Below, piece by piece: positions 8,424 through 17,931 of a stretch of DNA of 64,000 nt (position 1 is the stretch's first letter; each line of letters opens with the position of its first letter). Under the pieces are notes generated by a model, which was not told the origin of the DNA, did not search any database, and saw only the letters and a program-made list of their open reading frames with translations. The stretch spans positions 124,001-188,000 of the forward strand of contig NZ_JANKHH010000007.1 of NCBI RefSeq assembly GCF_024626475.1, written 5' to 3'. Origin of the DNA: Parerythrobacter lacustris (lineage in GTDB: Bacteria > Pseudomonadota > Alphaproteobacteria > Sphingomonadales > Sphingomonadaceae). The position numbers were made by a program, and so were the translations under genes.

Positions 8424-9197
8424 ATGCTCAAGTGCCTCTCCGCAAGCCTGCTTATCGTTGCCGCGCTGGGATTTTCGCCCGCGCTGGCGGAATCCCGCAT
8501 ATCCTCGGTCCAGGGTTCGGGTGCCGGTTCCGGCAGCGAATTGCCGCCTTACCTCCAGTGCGTCCCGTACGCGCGGGATGTCTCGGGCATCCAGATCTAC
8601 GGCGATGCGCACACCTGGTGGGGCCAAGCCGAAGGGCGCTACGAACGCGGCCGCGAGCCGAAAGTCGGCGCGGTGATGGCGTTCCGACCGACGGGCAACA
8701 TGGTGCTCGGCCATGTCGCTGCTGTAAGCAAGGTGATCGACAAGCGCACCGTATTGCTCGACCACGCCAACTGGTCACCGATCGACGGCCGGCGCGGCCA
8801 GATCGAGCGCGGCGTCAAAGCGGTCGACGTTTCGCCGAACAACGACTGGAGCCAAGTGCGGGTGTGGTACGCCCCGCTCGGCAATCTCGGCACCACCGCG
8901 TGGCCGGTCGAAGGGTTCATTTACGGCAAGGGCGCGGCTCCGCGCCGCCCCCAGATCGCCGCAGCCCCGGCACCGCGCCCAGTTGCGCCTGACCCTGCTC
9001 CTGCGCGCGTCCAAGCATCTCGCGAGTTCAGCCAGGCCTTCGCTTCGCTCGACAGCGCACCGAAGGCCCGTCCCGCGACAGCGGCAGTGCAGCGGACACA
9101 GGCCCAGCCGGCTCGCGTGGCGCAACGTCCGGTGGTCCGCACCGCTGCTCGCAGCACCGATCCGCTCGACGCGGTCGTGCGCCGTTACGACAACTAG
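8424..9197 (+). CDS. Secreted CHAP-domain peptidoglycan amidase-like protein
   Basis: The 257-residue protein has a signal peptide (LKCLSASLLIVAALGFSPALA). A CHAP domain follows at residues about 40-165, with the catalytic Cys in LPPYLQCVPYARDVSG and the His in MVLGHVAAVSKV. CHAP domains cleave peptidoglycan stem peptides or the amide linkage. The last 80 residues are a Pro/Ala/Arg-rich low-complexity tail ending DPLDAVVRRYDN, probably a disordered wall-contact region. It is divergent from der and ends 3 bases before the stop of the convergent DUF3297 gene. Confidence 0.88.
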   Translation: MLKCLSASLLIVAALGFSPALAESRISSVQGSGAGSGSELPPYLQCVPYARDVSGIQIYGDAHTWWGQAEGRYERGREPKVGAVMAFRPTGNMVLGHVAAVSKVIDKRTVLLDHANWSPIDGRRGQIERGVKAVDVSPNNDWSQVRVWYAPLGNLGTTAWPVEGFIYGKGAAPRRPQIAAAPAPRPVAPDPAPARVQASREFSQAFASLDSAPKARPATAAVQRTQAQPARVAQRPVVRTAARSTDPLDAVVRRYDN

Positions 9198-9200
9198 GGG

Positions 9201-9485
9201 CTAGGCTTTTTTCGCCACCGGCGGCTCGTCGCCCAGATCTTCGTACCAGGCTTCGACCGGGCCATTGAGCTTGATGGTCAGCGGCTGGCCCTTGCGGTCC
9301 ATCGTCTTGCCGGCCTGCACCCGCACCCAGCCTTCGGAGATCGAGTATTCCTCGATATCGGTGCGTACGCGGTCCTTGAACCGGATGCCGATGCCGCGTT
9401 GCAGCCTGTCGCCATCGAAAAACTCGCTACGCGGATTGACCGACAGGCGGTCGGGCGGGGTGTCGTTTGCAGTATCGTCGCTCAT
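9201..9485 (-). CDS. DUF3297 family small protein
   Basis: The 94-residue soluble protein contains PPDRLSVNPRSEFFDGDRL and GIGIRFKDRVRTDIEEYSIS, then KGQPLTIKLNGPVEAWYEDL. This is the signature of DUF3297, a conserved proteobacterial family of unknown function with a beta-rich fold. It has its own ATG and is convergent with the CHAP-domain gene. Confidence 0.85.
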   Translation of the reverse strand: MSDDTANDTPPDRLSVNPRSEFFDGDRLQRGIGIRFKDRVRTDIEEYSISEGWVRVQAGKTMDRKGQPLTIKLNGPVEAWYEDLGDEPPVAKKA

Positions 9486-9533
9486 GGGTCGCGCCGATAC
9501 TGTGCGATCATCCGCGCGGCAAGCGTCAACCGA

Positions 9534-9725
9534 TCAGGAAACTTGCGGCGGTGTCTCTGGCGGAAACTGGCCGGGGGTATCGACATCGGGCTGCGGCGGG
9601 ACGATTTCCGGCGGCTCGGTTCGCGGCGCTTCGTCCGGCTGGGCAGGCGGCGGGGTCTCGGGAGGGGACTGCGGTTCGATGATATCGGGGGTAACGGCAG
9701 GGTCGGTTGCGGGATTGGTGGCCAT
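9534..9725 (-). CDS. Small proline-rich hypothetical protein
   Basis: The frame encodes 63 residues, MATNPATDPAVTPDIIEPQS followed by a run rich in Pro, Glu and Gln and ending PPETPPQVS. It has an AAAGGA Shine-Dalgarno about 7 bases before the ATG at 9725. It is almost certainly disordered, and composition alone cannot give a function. It may be co-transcribed with the DUF3297 gene 48 bases downstream. The frame extends further upstream, but the codons there lack a ribosome site. Confidence 0.55.
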   Translation of the reverse strand: MATNPATDPAVTPDIIEPQSPPETPPPAQPDEAPRTEPPEIVPPQPDVDTPGQFPPETPPQVS

Positions 9726-9869
9726 GGTGCAAATTCCTTTCCCCCACGCAACGTGCGGCACATGCCGCCTGTTCCAGTGCCATCCCCGCTTGCCCTTTCT
9801 GCCTTGCCAATCTAAGGGCGCTCCCCTGTCCGTGTGGGCTTTCCACCCGCGCGCGGCTTCGTTCGGGTT

Positions 9870-9954
9870 GCGGGCGTGGCGGAATTGGTAGACGCGCTGG
9901 TTTTAGGTACCAGTATCGAAAGATGTGGGGGTTCGAGTCCCTTCGCCCGCACCA
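9870..9954 (+). tRNA. tRNA-Leu(UAG)
   Basis: The acceptor stem GCGGGCG pairs with CGCCCGC, followed by discriminator A and an encoded CCA. The anticodon stem CTGGT/ACCAG encloses the loop TTTAGGT, giving anticodon UAG (reads CUN leucine codons). A long variable arm follows, as expected for a class II tRNA, and the T loop is GTTCGAGTCC. Confidence 0.97.
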
Positions 9955-10016
9955 GACGCCGCTCGCATGCCTCACGACATTTGAAGTTATTGATTAGACG
10001 AGAAGATATTCGCATC

Positions 10017-11612
10017 ATGCAGATCAAAGAGACGACCAACAAGGGCCTTGCGCGCGCTTACGAAGTGACGATTCCCGCTGGCGATATCGCTGCGCGCGTG
10101 GAAGCCGAAGTCAAGAAGATCGCCCCGCAGGTCCGCATGCCGGGGTTCCGCCCGGGCAAGGTTCCGGCGAATCTCGTCAAGAAGATGCACGGCGAACAGC
10201 TGCATGCGCAGGCGGTCAACGACGTGATCCGCGAATCGGTCGACAAGGTGATGCAGGACAAGCAGCTGCGCCCCGCGATGCAGCCGCAGATCGACCTCGC
10301 CGAAGGTTATGAGGAAGGCAAGGACGCGGTCCTGACGATCGATCTCGAGATCCTACCGGCGGTCGAGGCACCCGATCTCGACGGGCTCAAGCTCGAACGG
10401 CTGACCGTGCCGGTCGCCGACGAGGCTGTGGACGAAGCGCTGGCCAATATCGCCGGCCAGCAGAAGAGCTACAAGGACGCGCCGAAGTCGAAAAAGGCAG
10501 CCGACGGCGACCAGTTGATCATCGACTTCACCGGTTCGATCGACGGGGTCGAATTCGACGGCGGCAAGGCCGAAGACGCCCCGCTGGTGATCGGTTCGGG
10601 CCAGTTCATCCCAGGCTTCGAAGAGCAGCTTACCGGCTCTAAGACCGGCGACGAGAAGACCATCACCGTCACCTTCCCGGAAGATTATCCGGCAGAGAAC
10701 CTCGCCGGCAAGGACGCGCAGTTCGCGATCGTTGTGAAGCAGGTGAAGGTCGAGAGCGAGACCAAGGTCGATGACGACTTTGCCAAATCGCTCGGGCTCG
10801 AAGGGATAGACCAGCTCAAGGGTCTGCTGCGCGGCCAGCTGGAACAGGAGACCAACGGGCTCACCCGTACCCAGATGAAGCGCCAACTGCTCGACCAGCT
10901 CGCCGCCGGGCACGATTTCGACGTGCCGCAGAAGATGGTCGATGCCGAGTTCGACCAGATCTGGGCCCAGCTCCAGCAGGAAGCCGCGCAGGACGAAAAT
11001 CCCGAACAGGCGATGAAGGACATCGAGGCCGAGAAGGACGATTACCGCAAGATCGCCGAGCGCCGCGTGCGGCTCGGCCTGCTGCTTTCGGAAATCGGCC
11101 AGAAGAACGGGGTCGAGGTCAGCCAGCAGGAAATGAGCATGCTCGTCCAGCAGGCCGCCCAGCAGTATCGTCAGGAAGACCGCGAGCGGTTCATCCAGTA
11201 CGTCCAGTCCGAACCGATGGCCGCCGCCCAGCTGCGCGCCCCGCTGTATGAAGACAAGGTGGTCGACTTCCTGTTCTCCAAGGCCGAAATCACCGACCGC
11301 GAAGTGACCCGCGAGGAACTCGAGGCGGCGATCGAAGCCGACGAATCGGAACAGGCTGCACCCGCGAAGAAGGCTCCTGCCAAGAAGAAGGCTCCGGCGA
11401 AGAAGGCCGAAGATGCCAAGCCTGCGGCAAAGAAGGCTCCGGCCAAGAAGGCCGACGCCGCTGGAGACAAGCCCGCCGCCAAGAAGGCACCTGCCAAGAA
11501 GGCGCCTGCGGAAAAGGCAGCGGCCGAGAAGAAGGCTCCGGCCAAGAAGGCTTCTGCCGAAAAGGCTCCGGCCAAGAAGCCAGCGGCCAAGAAGGCACCG
11601 GCCAAGAAATAA
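10017..11612 (+). CDS. tig: Trigger factor with a long Lys-Ala-Pro C-terminal tail
   Basis: The protein of 531 residues is a ribosome-associated chaperone and peptidyl-prolyl isomerase. The N-terminal ribosome-binding domain includes the signature [13 protein letters not shown], and the FKBP domain contains [14 protein letters not shown] and IPGFEEQL. The C-terminal chaperone arms end near residue 440. Typical trigger factors stop there. This one continues for about 88 residues made almost only of Ala, Lys and Pro (repeats such as [10 protein letters not shown]), resembling histone H1 or HU tails. The ATG at 10017 opens [17 protein letters not shown], the family N-terminus; the longer frame crosses the tRNA. 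The gene heads the tig-clpP-clpX quality-control neighbourhood, though three genes intervene here. Confidence 0.96.
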   Translation: MQIKETTNKGLARAYEVTIPAGDIAARVEAEVKKIAPQVRMPGFRPGKVPANLVKKMHGEQLHAQAVNDVIRESVDKVMQDKQLRPAMQPQIDLAEGYEEGKDAVLTIDLEILPAVEAPDLDGLKLERLTVPVADEAVDEALANIAGQQKSYKDAPKSKKAADGDQLIIDFTGSIDGVEFDGGKAEDAPLVIGSGQFIPGFEEQLTGSKTGDEKTITVTFPEDYPAENLAGKDAQFAIVVKQVKVESETKVDDDFAKSLGLEGIDQLKGLLRGQLEQETNGLTRTQMKRQLLDQLAAGHDFDVPQKMVDAEFDQIWAQLQQEAAQDENPEQAMKDIEAEKDDYRKIAERRVRLGLLLSEIGQKNGVEVSQQEMSMLVQQAAQQYRQEDRERFIQYVQSEPMAAAQLRAPLYEDKVVDFLFSKAEITDREVTREELEAAIEADESEQAAPAKKAPAKKKAPAKKAEDAKPAAKKAPAKKADAAGDKPAAKKAPAKKAPAEKAAAEKKAPAKKASAEKAPAKKPAAKKAPAKK

Positions 11613-11681
11613 CCGCCGGGCGCATCGCGCTCGCGCAGGAATGGGCGGCAGGCTTCGCGGCTTGCCGCCCTTTCTTTTGCG

Positions 11682-13034
11682 CTACTCCGGCTTCGCGGGC
11701 CGTTCGACCTTGACCTTCTCGCCAATGCGGTAGGGGTGGAGGCGCAGCATCGCGCTGTCCGCCCCCGTGTGGATGTGGCCTTCGCGCCGCTCCACCCACT
11801 CGATCATCGGGCCCGACAGCGTCCCGTGAATCACGATCGAGGCGAGGATGGTGAAGCTGATAGTTGCCCACAGCAAGTCGAGCTGGGCGAATTCGGCATG
11901 GGTCTGCCCATAGGCCATGTAGTAGATCGAGCCCATCCCGCGTACGCCGAGGAAGGCGATCGCCAACTTGCCCGGCAGCGGTAACCGGCTGCGCGATTCG
12001 GCGAGCAGCCCCGCCAGCGGTCGGATCACGAACAGCAGCGCCAGCCCGACCAGCGCCGCCTGCCAGGTCAGCCCCTCCAGCACCCCGCTCGCCAGCATCG
12101 CGCCGAACCCGAACAGCACGGCGACGAGCACAATCTGCTCGATCTGGTCGATGAAATGGTGGCTGATCTTGTGATACCGGCTTTTGTTCTCGTGCTGGCG
12201 TGCTGTCACCGCGCCGATGAAGACGGCGAGAAAGCCGTAGCCTTCGACCAGTTCGGCCAGGCCATAGGCAAGCAGCAACGTTCCGAGCACAATCAGCCCT
12301 TCGCTGGTGGAATAGCGCGGCGCTTCGCTATCGACATCCTGCATCGGTGCATCGGCCTCGCGTTCGAACACGAACCAAGCGCCAAGGCGCCCGACACCCC
12401 AGCCGACCGCGCAGCCGACCGCGATGCGGAAGACGAAGTCGAAAGCAAACCATTGCACAGTCCACCCGCCCAGAGTCGCCATCCCGACGGCGGCAATCGC
12501 GAGATAGGTGAAGGGAAAGGCGAGCCCGTCGTTGAGCCCGGCCTCGGCGGTCAGGCCGAAGCGCACGTCGTGCCGCTCGTCCTCGCCCGGCGGCCCGACC
12601 TGCACGCTGCGGGCGAGCACCGGGTCGGTCGGCGCGAGCGCCGCGCCGAGCAGCACGGCGCTCGCTGGCGCGAGTCCGAGTGCCCACCAGCCGAGCAGCG
12701 CGACAGCGGCGACGGTGATCGGCATCGCCACCAGCAGCAGCGGCCAGACCTGCTTCCAATGCGTCCAGCTCACCGGCCGATCGATCGCGATCCCCGCCGC
12801 CATCAGCGAGACGATGACGATGAACTCGGTGACATATTCGAGCGTGACCGCGTCGAAACCGTCGCTCGCCGGATTGAAATGCGGCAGGCCGAGCGGGAGC
12901 GAGAAAATCGCATAGCCTACACCGACATAGACCATCGGCAGGCTCAGTCCGTAGCGAGGCAACCTCCGCTCCAGCGGAACCGCGAGCACAAGCCCGATCC
13001 CGAACAGGACAAAGAGGAAGATGCGCGGGTCCAT
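11682..13034 (-). CDS. Cation:proton antiporter (CPA1/NhaP type)
   Basis: The 450-residue polytopic protein starts MDPRIFLFVLFGIGLVLAVP and has about 12 hydrophobic segments. The motif GAALAPTDPVLARSVQVG contains the acidic pair region of CPA transporters, and LTAEAGLNDGLAFPF is the NhaP/NHE-type motif with the ion-binding Asn-Asp. It should exchange Na+ or K+ for H+ across the inner membrane. Its start lies 8 bases after the amidase stop, so the two genes are probably co-transcribed. In-frame codons upstream of 13034 overlap the amidase in another frame and are not used. Confidence 0.9.
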   Translation of the reverse strand: MDPRIFLFVLFGIGLVLAVPLERRLPRYGLSLPMVYVGVGYAIFSLPLGLPHFNPASDGFDAVTLEYVTEFIVIVSLMAAGIAIDRPVSWTHWKQVWPLLLVAMPITVAAVALLGWWALGLAPASAVLLGAALAPTDPVLARSVQVGPPGEDERHDVRFGLTAEAGLNDGLAFPFTYLAIAAVGMATLGGWTVQWFAFDFVFRIAVGCAVGWGVGRLGAWFVFEREADAPMQDVDSEAPRYSTSEGLIVLGTLLLAYGLAELVEGYGFLAVFIGAVTARQHENKSRYHKISHHFIDQIEQIVLVAVLFGFGAMLASGVLEGLTWQAALVGLALLFVIRPLAGLLAESRSRLPLPGKLAIAFLGVRGMGSIYYMAYGQTHAEFAQLDLLWATISFTILASIVIHGTLSGPMIEWVERREGHIHTGADSAMLRLHPYRIGEKVKVERPAKPE

Positions 13035-13042
13035 GCCCGGGC

Positions 13043-14581
13043 TCAACGCGCGGCGGGCTTCCAGGGCCCGAAGGAAGGCTCGGGTATCTGGGCGCTGCGG
13101 GCGCGCTCGTAGGCCGCACCGACTTTCAGCACCTCGTGATCGGCCCATTTCGCGCCGAAGAAGCTGATCCCGACCGGTAGCCCCTCGACCGCGCCCATCG
13201 GCACGGTGAGGTGCGGATAGCCCGCAATCGCCGCCGGGCTGCCGAAGCCGATGCTGCCGTTGTAATTGTCGCCATTGACGAGGTCGCTGGTCCATGCCGG
13301 CCCGCGCGTCGGGGCCACGAGGAACTGTACGTCGTGCTCCGCCAGCAGCTTGTCGAGCGTCTCCTGACCTGCGATCCGCACCGCATTCTCGCGCGCTGTC
13401 TCATAGGCTTCGCGGTCGGTGGTTTTCTCCGCCAGTTCGAACAGCTCCTGCCCGAACCAGCGCATTTCCTCCTCGGCGTGCGCTGTGTTGAATGTGATCA
13501 GGTCGGCGAGGCTGCGCGGCATATTGTCGCGCCCTGCGACGTGGGGAAGCGAGCGGAGGTATTTGCCCATTTCCTCGCGCAGCTCGAACAGCAGCACGAT
13601 GAAGCTGTCCTCGTACATCTTCGTGTCCGGTTCGAATTCGATGTCGACCAGCACCGCCCCCTGCCGTTCCATGTCTGCCAGCGCGGTTTCGAACACCGCC
13701 TTCACATCGGCCCGGTTGCCGATCTGCTTGCGCATCACGCCGATTCGCACGCCCTGGAGCGAATATTCGGAGAGACCTGCGGTATAGTCGCTCCGGCGGC
13801 CGGGCACCGCCATGGTCACCGGATCGGCGGGATCCTCGCCCGCGATCGCGCCGAGCAGCAGTGCGGCGTCGTAAACCGTCTTCGTCATCGGACCGGGCGT
13901 GTCCTGTGTGCTCGAAATCGGCACCACATGGGTCCGGCTGACGAGGCCGACGCTCGGCTTGAAGCCGACGATGCCGTTGATCGAGGCGGGGCAGGAAATC
14001 GAGCCGTTGGTCTCGGTCCCGATCGCCGCCCAGGCGAAGCCTGCGGCCACCGCCGCGCCGCTGCCGGAGGATGAACCGCAGCTGTTGCGGTCAGTGGCAT
14101 GGGGGTTGCGCACCAGCCCGCCGACTGCGCTCCACCCGCTGGTCGAATTATCGCTGCGGATATTGGCCCATTCGCTGAGGTTGGTCTTGCCCAGCACAAC
14201 GCCGCCGGCCTTGCGCAGGTAAGCGACGAGAGGCGCGTCGCGGCCGGTGTTGTTGTTGGCGAGGGCGAGCGAACCTGCGGTGGTGGGCAACTCGCGGGTT
14301 TCGATATTGTCCTTGATCAGCACGGTGCGCCCGTTGAGCGGTCCACCCGATTTCTCGCCGGCATAGGCATCGCACGGGGCATCGGGATTGACCGCGATGA
14401 CCGCGTTGAGCTGCGGCCCGGCGTCGTCGAGTTGCTCGATCCGGTCGAGTGCCTGACGGGCGGCGCTTTCGGCCGGGGTTATCCGTGCCGGAAGCGCGCA
14501 ATCCTGCGCGGCGAGCGGGGTTGCAAAGGCGCCCAGCGCTACAGCGCCGACCACTTCGATGACACGAGATCTGTTGCCCAT
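13043..14581 (-). CDS. Exported amidase-signature hydrolase
   Basis: The 512-residue protein begins with a signal peptide (VIEVVGAVALGAFATPLAAQ). The amidase-signature core holds the Ser-cisSer-Lys triad: Lys in RTVLIKDNIET and the serines in RNSCGSSSGSGAAVAAGFA and ETNGSISCPAS. These enzymes hydrolyse amides or esters, and the substrate cannot be read from sequence. Export to the periplasm is notable because classic amidases are cytoplasmic, though exported relatives are common in sphingomonads. The CPA antiporter follows after 8 bases. Confidence 0.9.
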   Translation of the reverse strand: MGNRSRVIEVVGAVALGAFATPLAAQDCALPARITPAESAARQALDRIEQLDDAGPQLNAVIAVNPDAPCDAYAGEKSGGPLNGRTVLIKDNIETRELPTTAGSLALANNNTGRDAPLVAYLRKAGGVVLGKTNLSEWANIRSDNSTSGWSAVGGLVRNPHATDRNSCGSSSGSGAAVAAGFAWAAIGTETNGSISCPASINGIVGFKPSVGLVSRTHVVPISSTQDTPGPMTKTVYDAALLLGAIAGEDPADPVTMAVPGRRSDYTAGLSEYSLQGVRIGVMRKQIGNRADVKAVFETALADMERQGAVLVDIEFEPDTKMYEDSFIVLLFELREEMGKYLRSLPHVAGRDNMPRSLADLITFNTAHAEEEMRWFGQELFELAEKTTDREAYETARENAVRIAGQETLDKLLAEHDVQFLVAPTRGPAWTSDLVNGDNYNGSIGFGSPAAIAGYPHLTVPMGAVEGLPVGISFFGAKWADHEVLKVGAAYERARSAQIPEPSFGPWKPAAR

Positions 14582-14620
14582 CGCGTCACAATGCGCGGCA
14601 TGGGGACGGCGCGCAAGCGG

Positions 14621-16735
14621 CTACAGGTTCCCGCTGACGCTGAAGCGGAAGATCGGGCCGATCCGTCGGTTGAGGGTCTCCACGAACAGCACCGGCGCAT
14701 CGGGCCGGTCGCCATCGAACACTGTGCGGTCGAACTTGTTGCGCGCATTGAGGATGTTGCCATAGGTCGCGGAAACCTTGAGCCCGAACACGTCCTTGTG
14801 CTCGACGAACAGGTTCATGAATGTCGGGCCTTCGTAATCCCGCCCGACCTCCTGCCGCCTGGAATAGGCGACATTGGTCTGGGAGGAGACGCCCGAACCG
14901 AAGGCCCAGTCGCTGCCAGGCACATCGTAGCGGAAGTCGACATCGATCAGGCGCTTGAGATCGTAGGAGAACGGACGGTCGAGCCCGGTGAAGGGATCGG
15001 TCAGGTTCATCCATCGGTTGAGCGCCTTCACATCCAGCCGCGCGCCCTGCCAGCCGATCGGGTCACCCCTCAGCGTGGTGTTGAGTTCGAGGTGGAAGCG
15101 GGTGGCGTCGCCGATATTGCCGCGCGCCTCGCCGCCGTTTTCGAGCGGAAAGAAATCGACGAAATCCTCGAACCATGCCTGGCGCAGCTGGAGCTTGGCC
15201 GAACCCCATTCGCCGAGCCGCTTGTTGACTTCGAGTTCGATGTTCCAGCTCTGGTCGGGCTGCAGGCCGTTGTTGCCGCCGTTCTGGTTCTCGTTCTGCA
15301 GGTTCACGCTGGCGAGGAAGTCGCCGAACGACAGCTGTCCGACCCGGCGGCGGAATTCGAGCGAGAGGTCGAAATCGTCGCGCGGTTTCCATGCCAGCGA
15401 GAGCGAACCCTTGGGGCGCTGGAAACTGCGTGAATTGGCCGCCGAACCGGTCTGCTCGATCTTCGAATATTCGCCCCCGCCGGTGAACTGGAGCGACAGC
15501 TTCGGCGTCAGCTGTTTGCTGACCGACAGCAGCGCTTCGTAGCGGTTTTCGGTCACCCCGCCATTGCCCGCCGTAAAGTCGAGCTCGACGAACTCGCCGT
15601 TATCATCGAGCTCGAACAACTCCGATGTGCGATTGAGGCGGTTGAACGCGGCTTCGCCCGAAACCTGCCATTCCGCCTGCCACATGTTCCAGCCGTACTC
15701 GAAGCGCCCGATCCGCTCGCCGATTGCGTTGGTGTCGGCGAAGCGGAAGCCGGTGGTGTCGCGCCCGCCGCTGAAGCTGTCGACCAGCTGGCTCACCCCG
15801 TTGTCGCGCTCGAACCGCTCGAGCCCGATCAGCTTAAGCTTGCCCGGGCCGAGCGGGAACTCGATGTCGCCGCCGATTTCGTATTCGGGTCCATCTTCGG
15901 TGTAGAAGAAGTCGCGGGTGCGGACGAGGCCGTCGGGCCTTGTCGCGATTTCCGGGATGCGCTGGTCGAGAAAATCCGCGCCATAGCTGGCGTTGAGGTT
16001 GGCGACGGTTTCGCCGCCGAAATCGTAGCTCAGGTTGGCGGAGAATTTCGGATTGTCGTATTTGCCCGAGAACTTGCTGAACTGTTCCTCGATCACAGTG
16101 CTGTCGGCATCGGTGATCAGCGTCGGGCCGTCCGCGCCGAAGCGGTCGTTGGGGTTGGACAGCGAGAAGGTATAGCCGAGCGCACCGGTCTTGCCGGTCA
16201 CCGAAACCTCTCCGCCATAAAGCTGGGCCTCGGTGTTGTGCGGGCGGAAGCCCGTGCGCCAGACGAACTGCCCTGATGTGCCGTTCGATGTGTAGACCAC
16301 ATTGGCGACCTGTCCGGAAAGCCCCGGAATGTCGAGCGCAGTTCCGTCGAGAATCTCGATCCGTACCACATCGCTCGCGGAGATACGCGAGAGCTGGTCG
16401 CGGATGCTGTCCGACTTGCTCGAGAAGCGCGCGCCGTTGACGATCACGTTCTGGTTCGCCTGCCCCAGACCGCGCTGGCCGTTGTTGCCGTCGTCGATGG
16501 TGAAACCAGGGATGCGGGCGACCATGTCGAGCGCATTGCGCGGGGCGAACTGGGCGAAGTATTCCGGCGTGAAGACACGGCCCTGTGTCTCGGCCGCCGA
16601 CGGGACCGCCGCGCTCTCTTGCGGAGAATCGGCTGGTGCGTCCTGCGCAGCGGCCGGGGACGCGAAAAGGGAAACCCCCGCCAGCAGCGCAGCGGCGAAC
16701 GAGATCGGGGGACAAGGGGCGTAAATGCAGGTGAT
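14621..16735 (-). CDS. TonB-dependent outer-membrane receptor, start codon non-standard (probably ATC)
   Basis: The protein is a plug plus beta-barrel receptor. The plug contains MVARIPGFTIDD and VVRIEILDGTALDIPGLSGQ, and the barrel ends in the aromatic-poor RIGPIFRFSVSGNL. In frame upstream of the first ATG (16525) lie about 70 more codons. They encode a clear signal peptide (PPISFAAALLAGVSLFASPA, then AAQ) and the start of the plug (QGRVFTPEYFAQFAPRNALD). No ATG, GTG or TTG exists in that stretch before a stop at 16847-16849. A GGGAGG ribosome site ends 8 bases before an in-frame ATC at 16733-16735, giving 704 residues. The substrate is unknown; TonB receptors import siderophores, vitamin B12 or oligosaccharides. 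If the ATG at 16525 were the start, the signal peptide would be lost. Confidence 0.85.
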   Translation of the reverse strand: MTCIYAPCPPISFAAALLAGVSLFASPAAAQDAPADSPQESAAVPSAAETQGRVFTPEYFAQFAPRNALDMVARIPGFTIDDGNNGQRGLGQANQNVIVNGARFSSKSDSIRDQLSRISASDVVRIEILDGTALDIPGLSGQVANVVYTSNGTSGQFVWRTGFRPHNTEAQLYGGEVSVTGKTGALGYTFSLSNPNDRFGADGPTLITDADSTVIEEQFSKFSGKYDNPKFSANLSYDFGGETVANLNASYGADFLDQRIPEIATRPDGLVRTRDFFYTEDGPEYEIGGDIEFPLGPGKLKLIGLERFERDNGVSQLVDSFSGGRDTTGFRFADTNAIGERIGRFEYGWNMWQAEWQVSGEAAFNRLNRTSELFELDDNGEFVELDFTAGNGGVTENRYEALLSVSKQLTPKLSLQFTGGGEYSKIEQTGSAANSRSFQRPKGSLSLAWKPRDDFDLSLEFRRRVGQLSFGDFLASVNLQNENQNGGNNGLQPDQSWNIELEVNKRLGEWGSAKLQLRQAWFEDFVDFFPLENGGEARGNIGDATRFHLELNTTLRGDPIGWQGARLDVKALNRWMNLTDPFTGLDRPFSYDLKRLIDVDFRYDVPGSDWAFGSGVSSQTNVAYSRRQEVGRDYEGPTFMNLFVEHKDVFGLKVSATYGNILNARNKFDRTVFDGDRPDAPVLFVETLNRRIGPIFRFSVSGNL

Positions 16736-16952
16736 GGTTCGTTCCTCCCGCAGCCCCCCTTGTCGATTGCGACGACAAGCGTAATCGCCAGTCGACGGGC
16801 GGCACGATTGCGGCGACGAATGCAGAGACGCGTCGCAACGGGCAACTCATCGGGGGTTAATCCGGGCCGCACGGACGAGAAGAAGGTTAAGCCCCTTGAA
16901 CATCGCGCGCGCCCGTCCGACATAGGCGGTCCATTCGAGACGAGAGGCTTTC

Positions 16953-17654
16953 ATGATCGACGTTCGCGACCAGCTTGGCGAGACTTACGGCACGCAGGGG
17001 CAATTCACCCGCGATCCGGTGACCGGAGCGCTGGTGCCGGTGGTGGTCGAGCAGACCAGCCGCGGCGAACGCAGCTTCGACATCTTCAGCCGCCTGCTGC
17101 GCGAACGCATCGTGTTCGTCACCGGTCAGGTGGAAGACGGCATGGCCTCGCTGATCGTGGCCCAGCTGCTGTTCCTCGAAAGCGAGAACCCGTCCAAGCC
17201 GATCAGCATGTATATCAACTCGCCCGGCGGGGTGGTTACTGCGGGGCTGTCGATCTTCGACACCATGCAGTACATCAAGCCGCGCGTCTCGACCGTGTGC
17301 ATCGGGCAGGCGGCAAGCATGGGCAGCTTCCTGCTTGCGGCGGGCGAGCCGGGCATGCGGATCGCGCTGCCCAATTCGCGGATCATGATCCACCAGCCTT
17401 CGGGCGGGGCGCGCGGAATGGCGTCGGACATCGAGATCCAGGCCCGCGAAATTCTCCGCATCCGCGCGCGGATGAACGACCTCTACGTCAAGTTCACCGG
17501 CCGCAGCCTGGAAGAGATCGAGAAGGCGATGGACCGCGACACCTTCCTCGAAGCCGACGAGGCGATGAAATTCGGCCTCGTCGACAAGGTGTTCGAAACC
17601 CGTCCCGAGAACGAGGAACAGGCCGATGCAGGCTCGGGCGGCGCGCCCGAGTAA
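16953..17654 (+). CDS. clpP: ATP-dependent Clp protease proteolytic subunit
   Basis: The 233-residue serine peptidase forms the tetradecameric chamber of ClpXP and ClpAP. The catalytic triad is visible: Ser122 in [11 protein letters not shown], His147 in MIHQPSGG and Asp196 in [11 protein letters not shown]. It ends with an acidic tail ([15 protein letters not shown]) longer than in E. coli ClpP. The clpX gene follows 277 bases downstream. The clpP stop directly abuts a large palindromic repeat. Confidence 0.97.
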   Translation: MIDVRDQLGETYGTQGQFTRDPVTGALVPVVVEQTSRGERSFDIFSRLLRERIVFVTGQVEDGMASLIVAQLLFLESENPSKPISMYINSPGGVVTAGLSIFDTMQYIKPRVSTVCIGQAASMGSFLLAAGEPGMRIALPNSRIMIHQPSGGARGMASDIEIQAREILRIRARMNDLYVKFTGRSLEEIEKAMDRDTFLEADEAMKFGLVDKVFETRPENEEQADAGSGGAPE

Positions 17655-17761
17655 TCCTTCGAGACGCCTCTGCCTGCGGCTTCGGCTCCTCAGGATGAGC
17701 GGATATGAAATACGCCGCTCATCCTGAGGAGCGAGGACATACGTCCGAGCGTCTCGAAGGA
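17655..17761. repeat. Large palindromic repeat element between clpP and clpX
   Basis: The outer arms TCCTTCGAGACGC and GCGTCTCGAAGGA pair perfectly. The inner arms GCTCCTCAGGATGAGCGG and CCGCTCATCCTGAGGAGC pair around ATATGAAATACG. This 107-base element is of the type found in many copies in Sphingomonadales genomes. It starts right after the clpP stop, so it will fold in the clpP transcript and may stabilise or attenuate it. Confidence 0.88.
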
Positions 17762-17931
17762 CCGACCCACATCGGGACGTTAACTGTAGCATTTCGGCAA
17801 CCGTGCCGCTTCAGCTTGTGGCAAGGGCCAAATGCTACATCCGATGTGTTGATTAATGACCATCCGGCCTTAAGGTTGGTCGAATCTGCCGTGCTAAGCA
17901 TGTGCATGCGCGGATTCGGGACTACAGGAAT

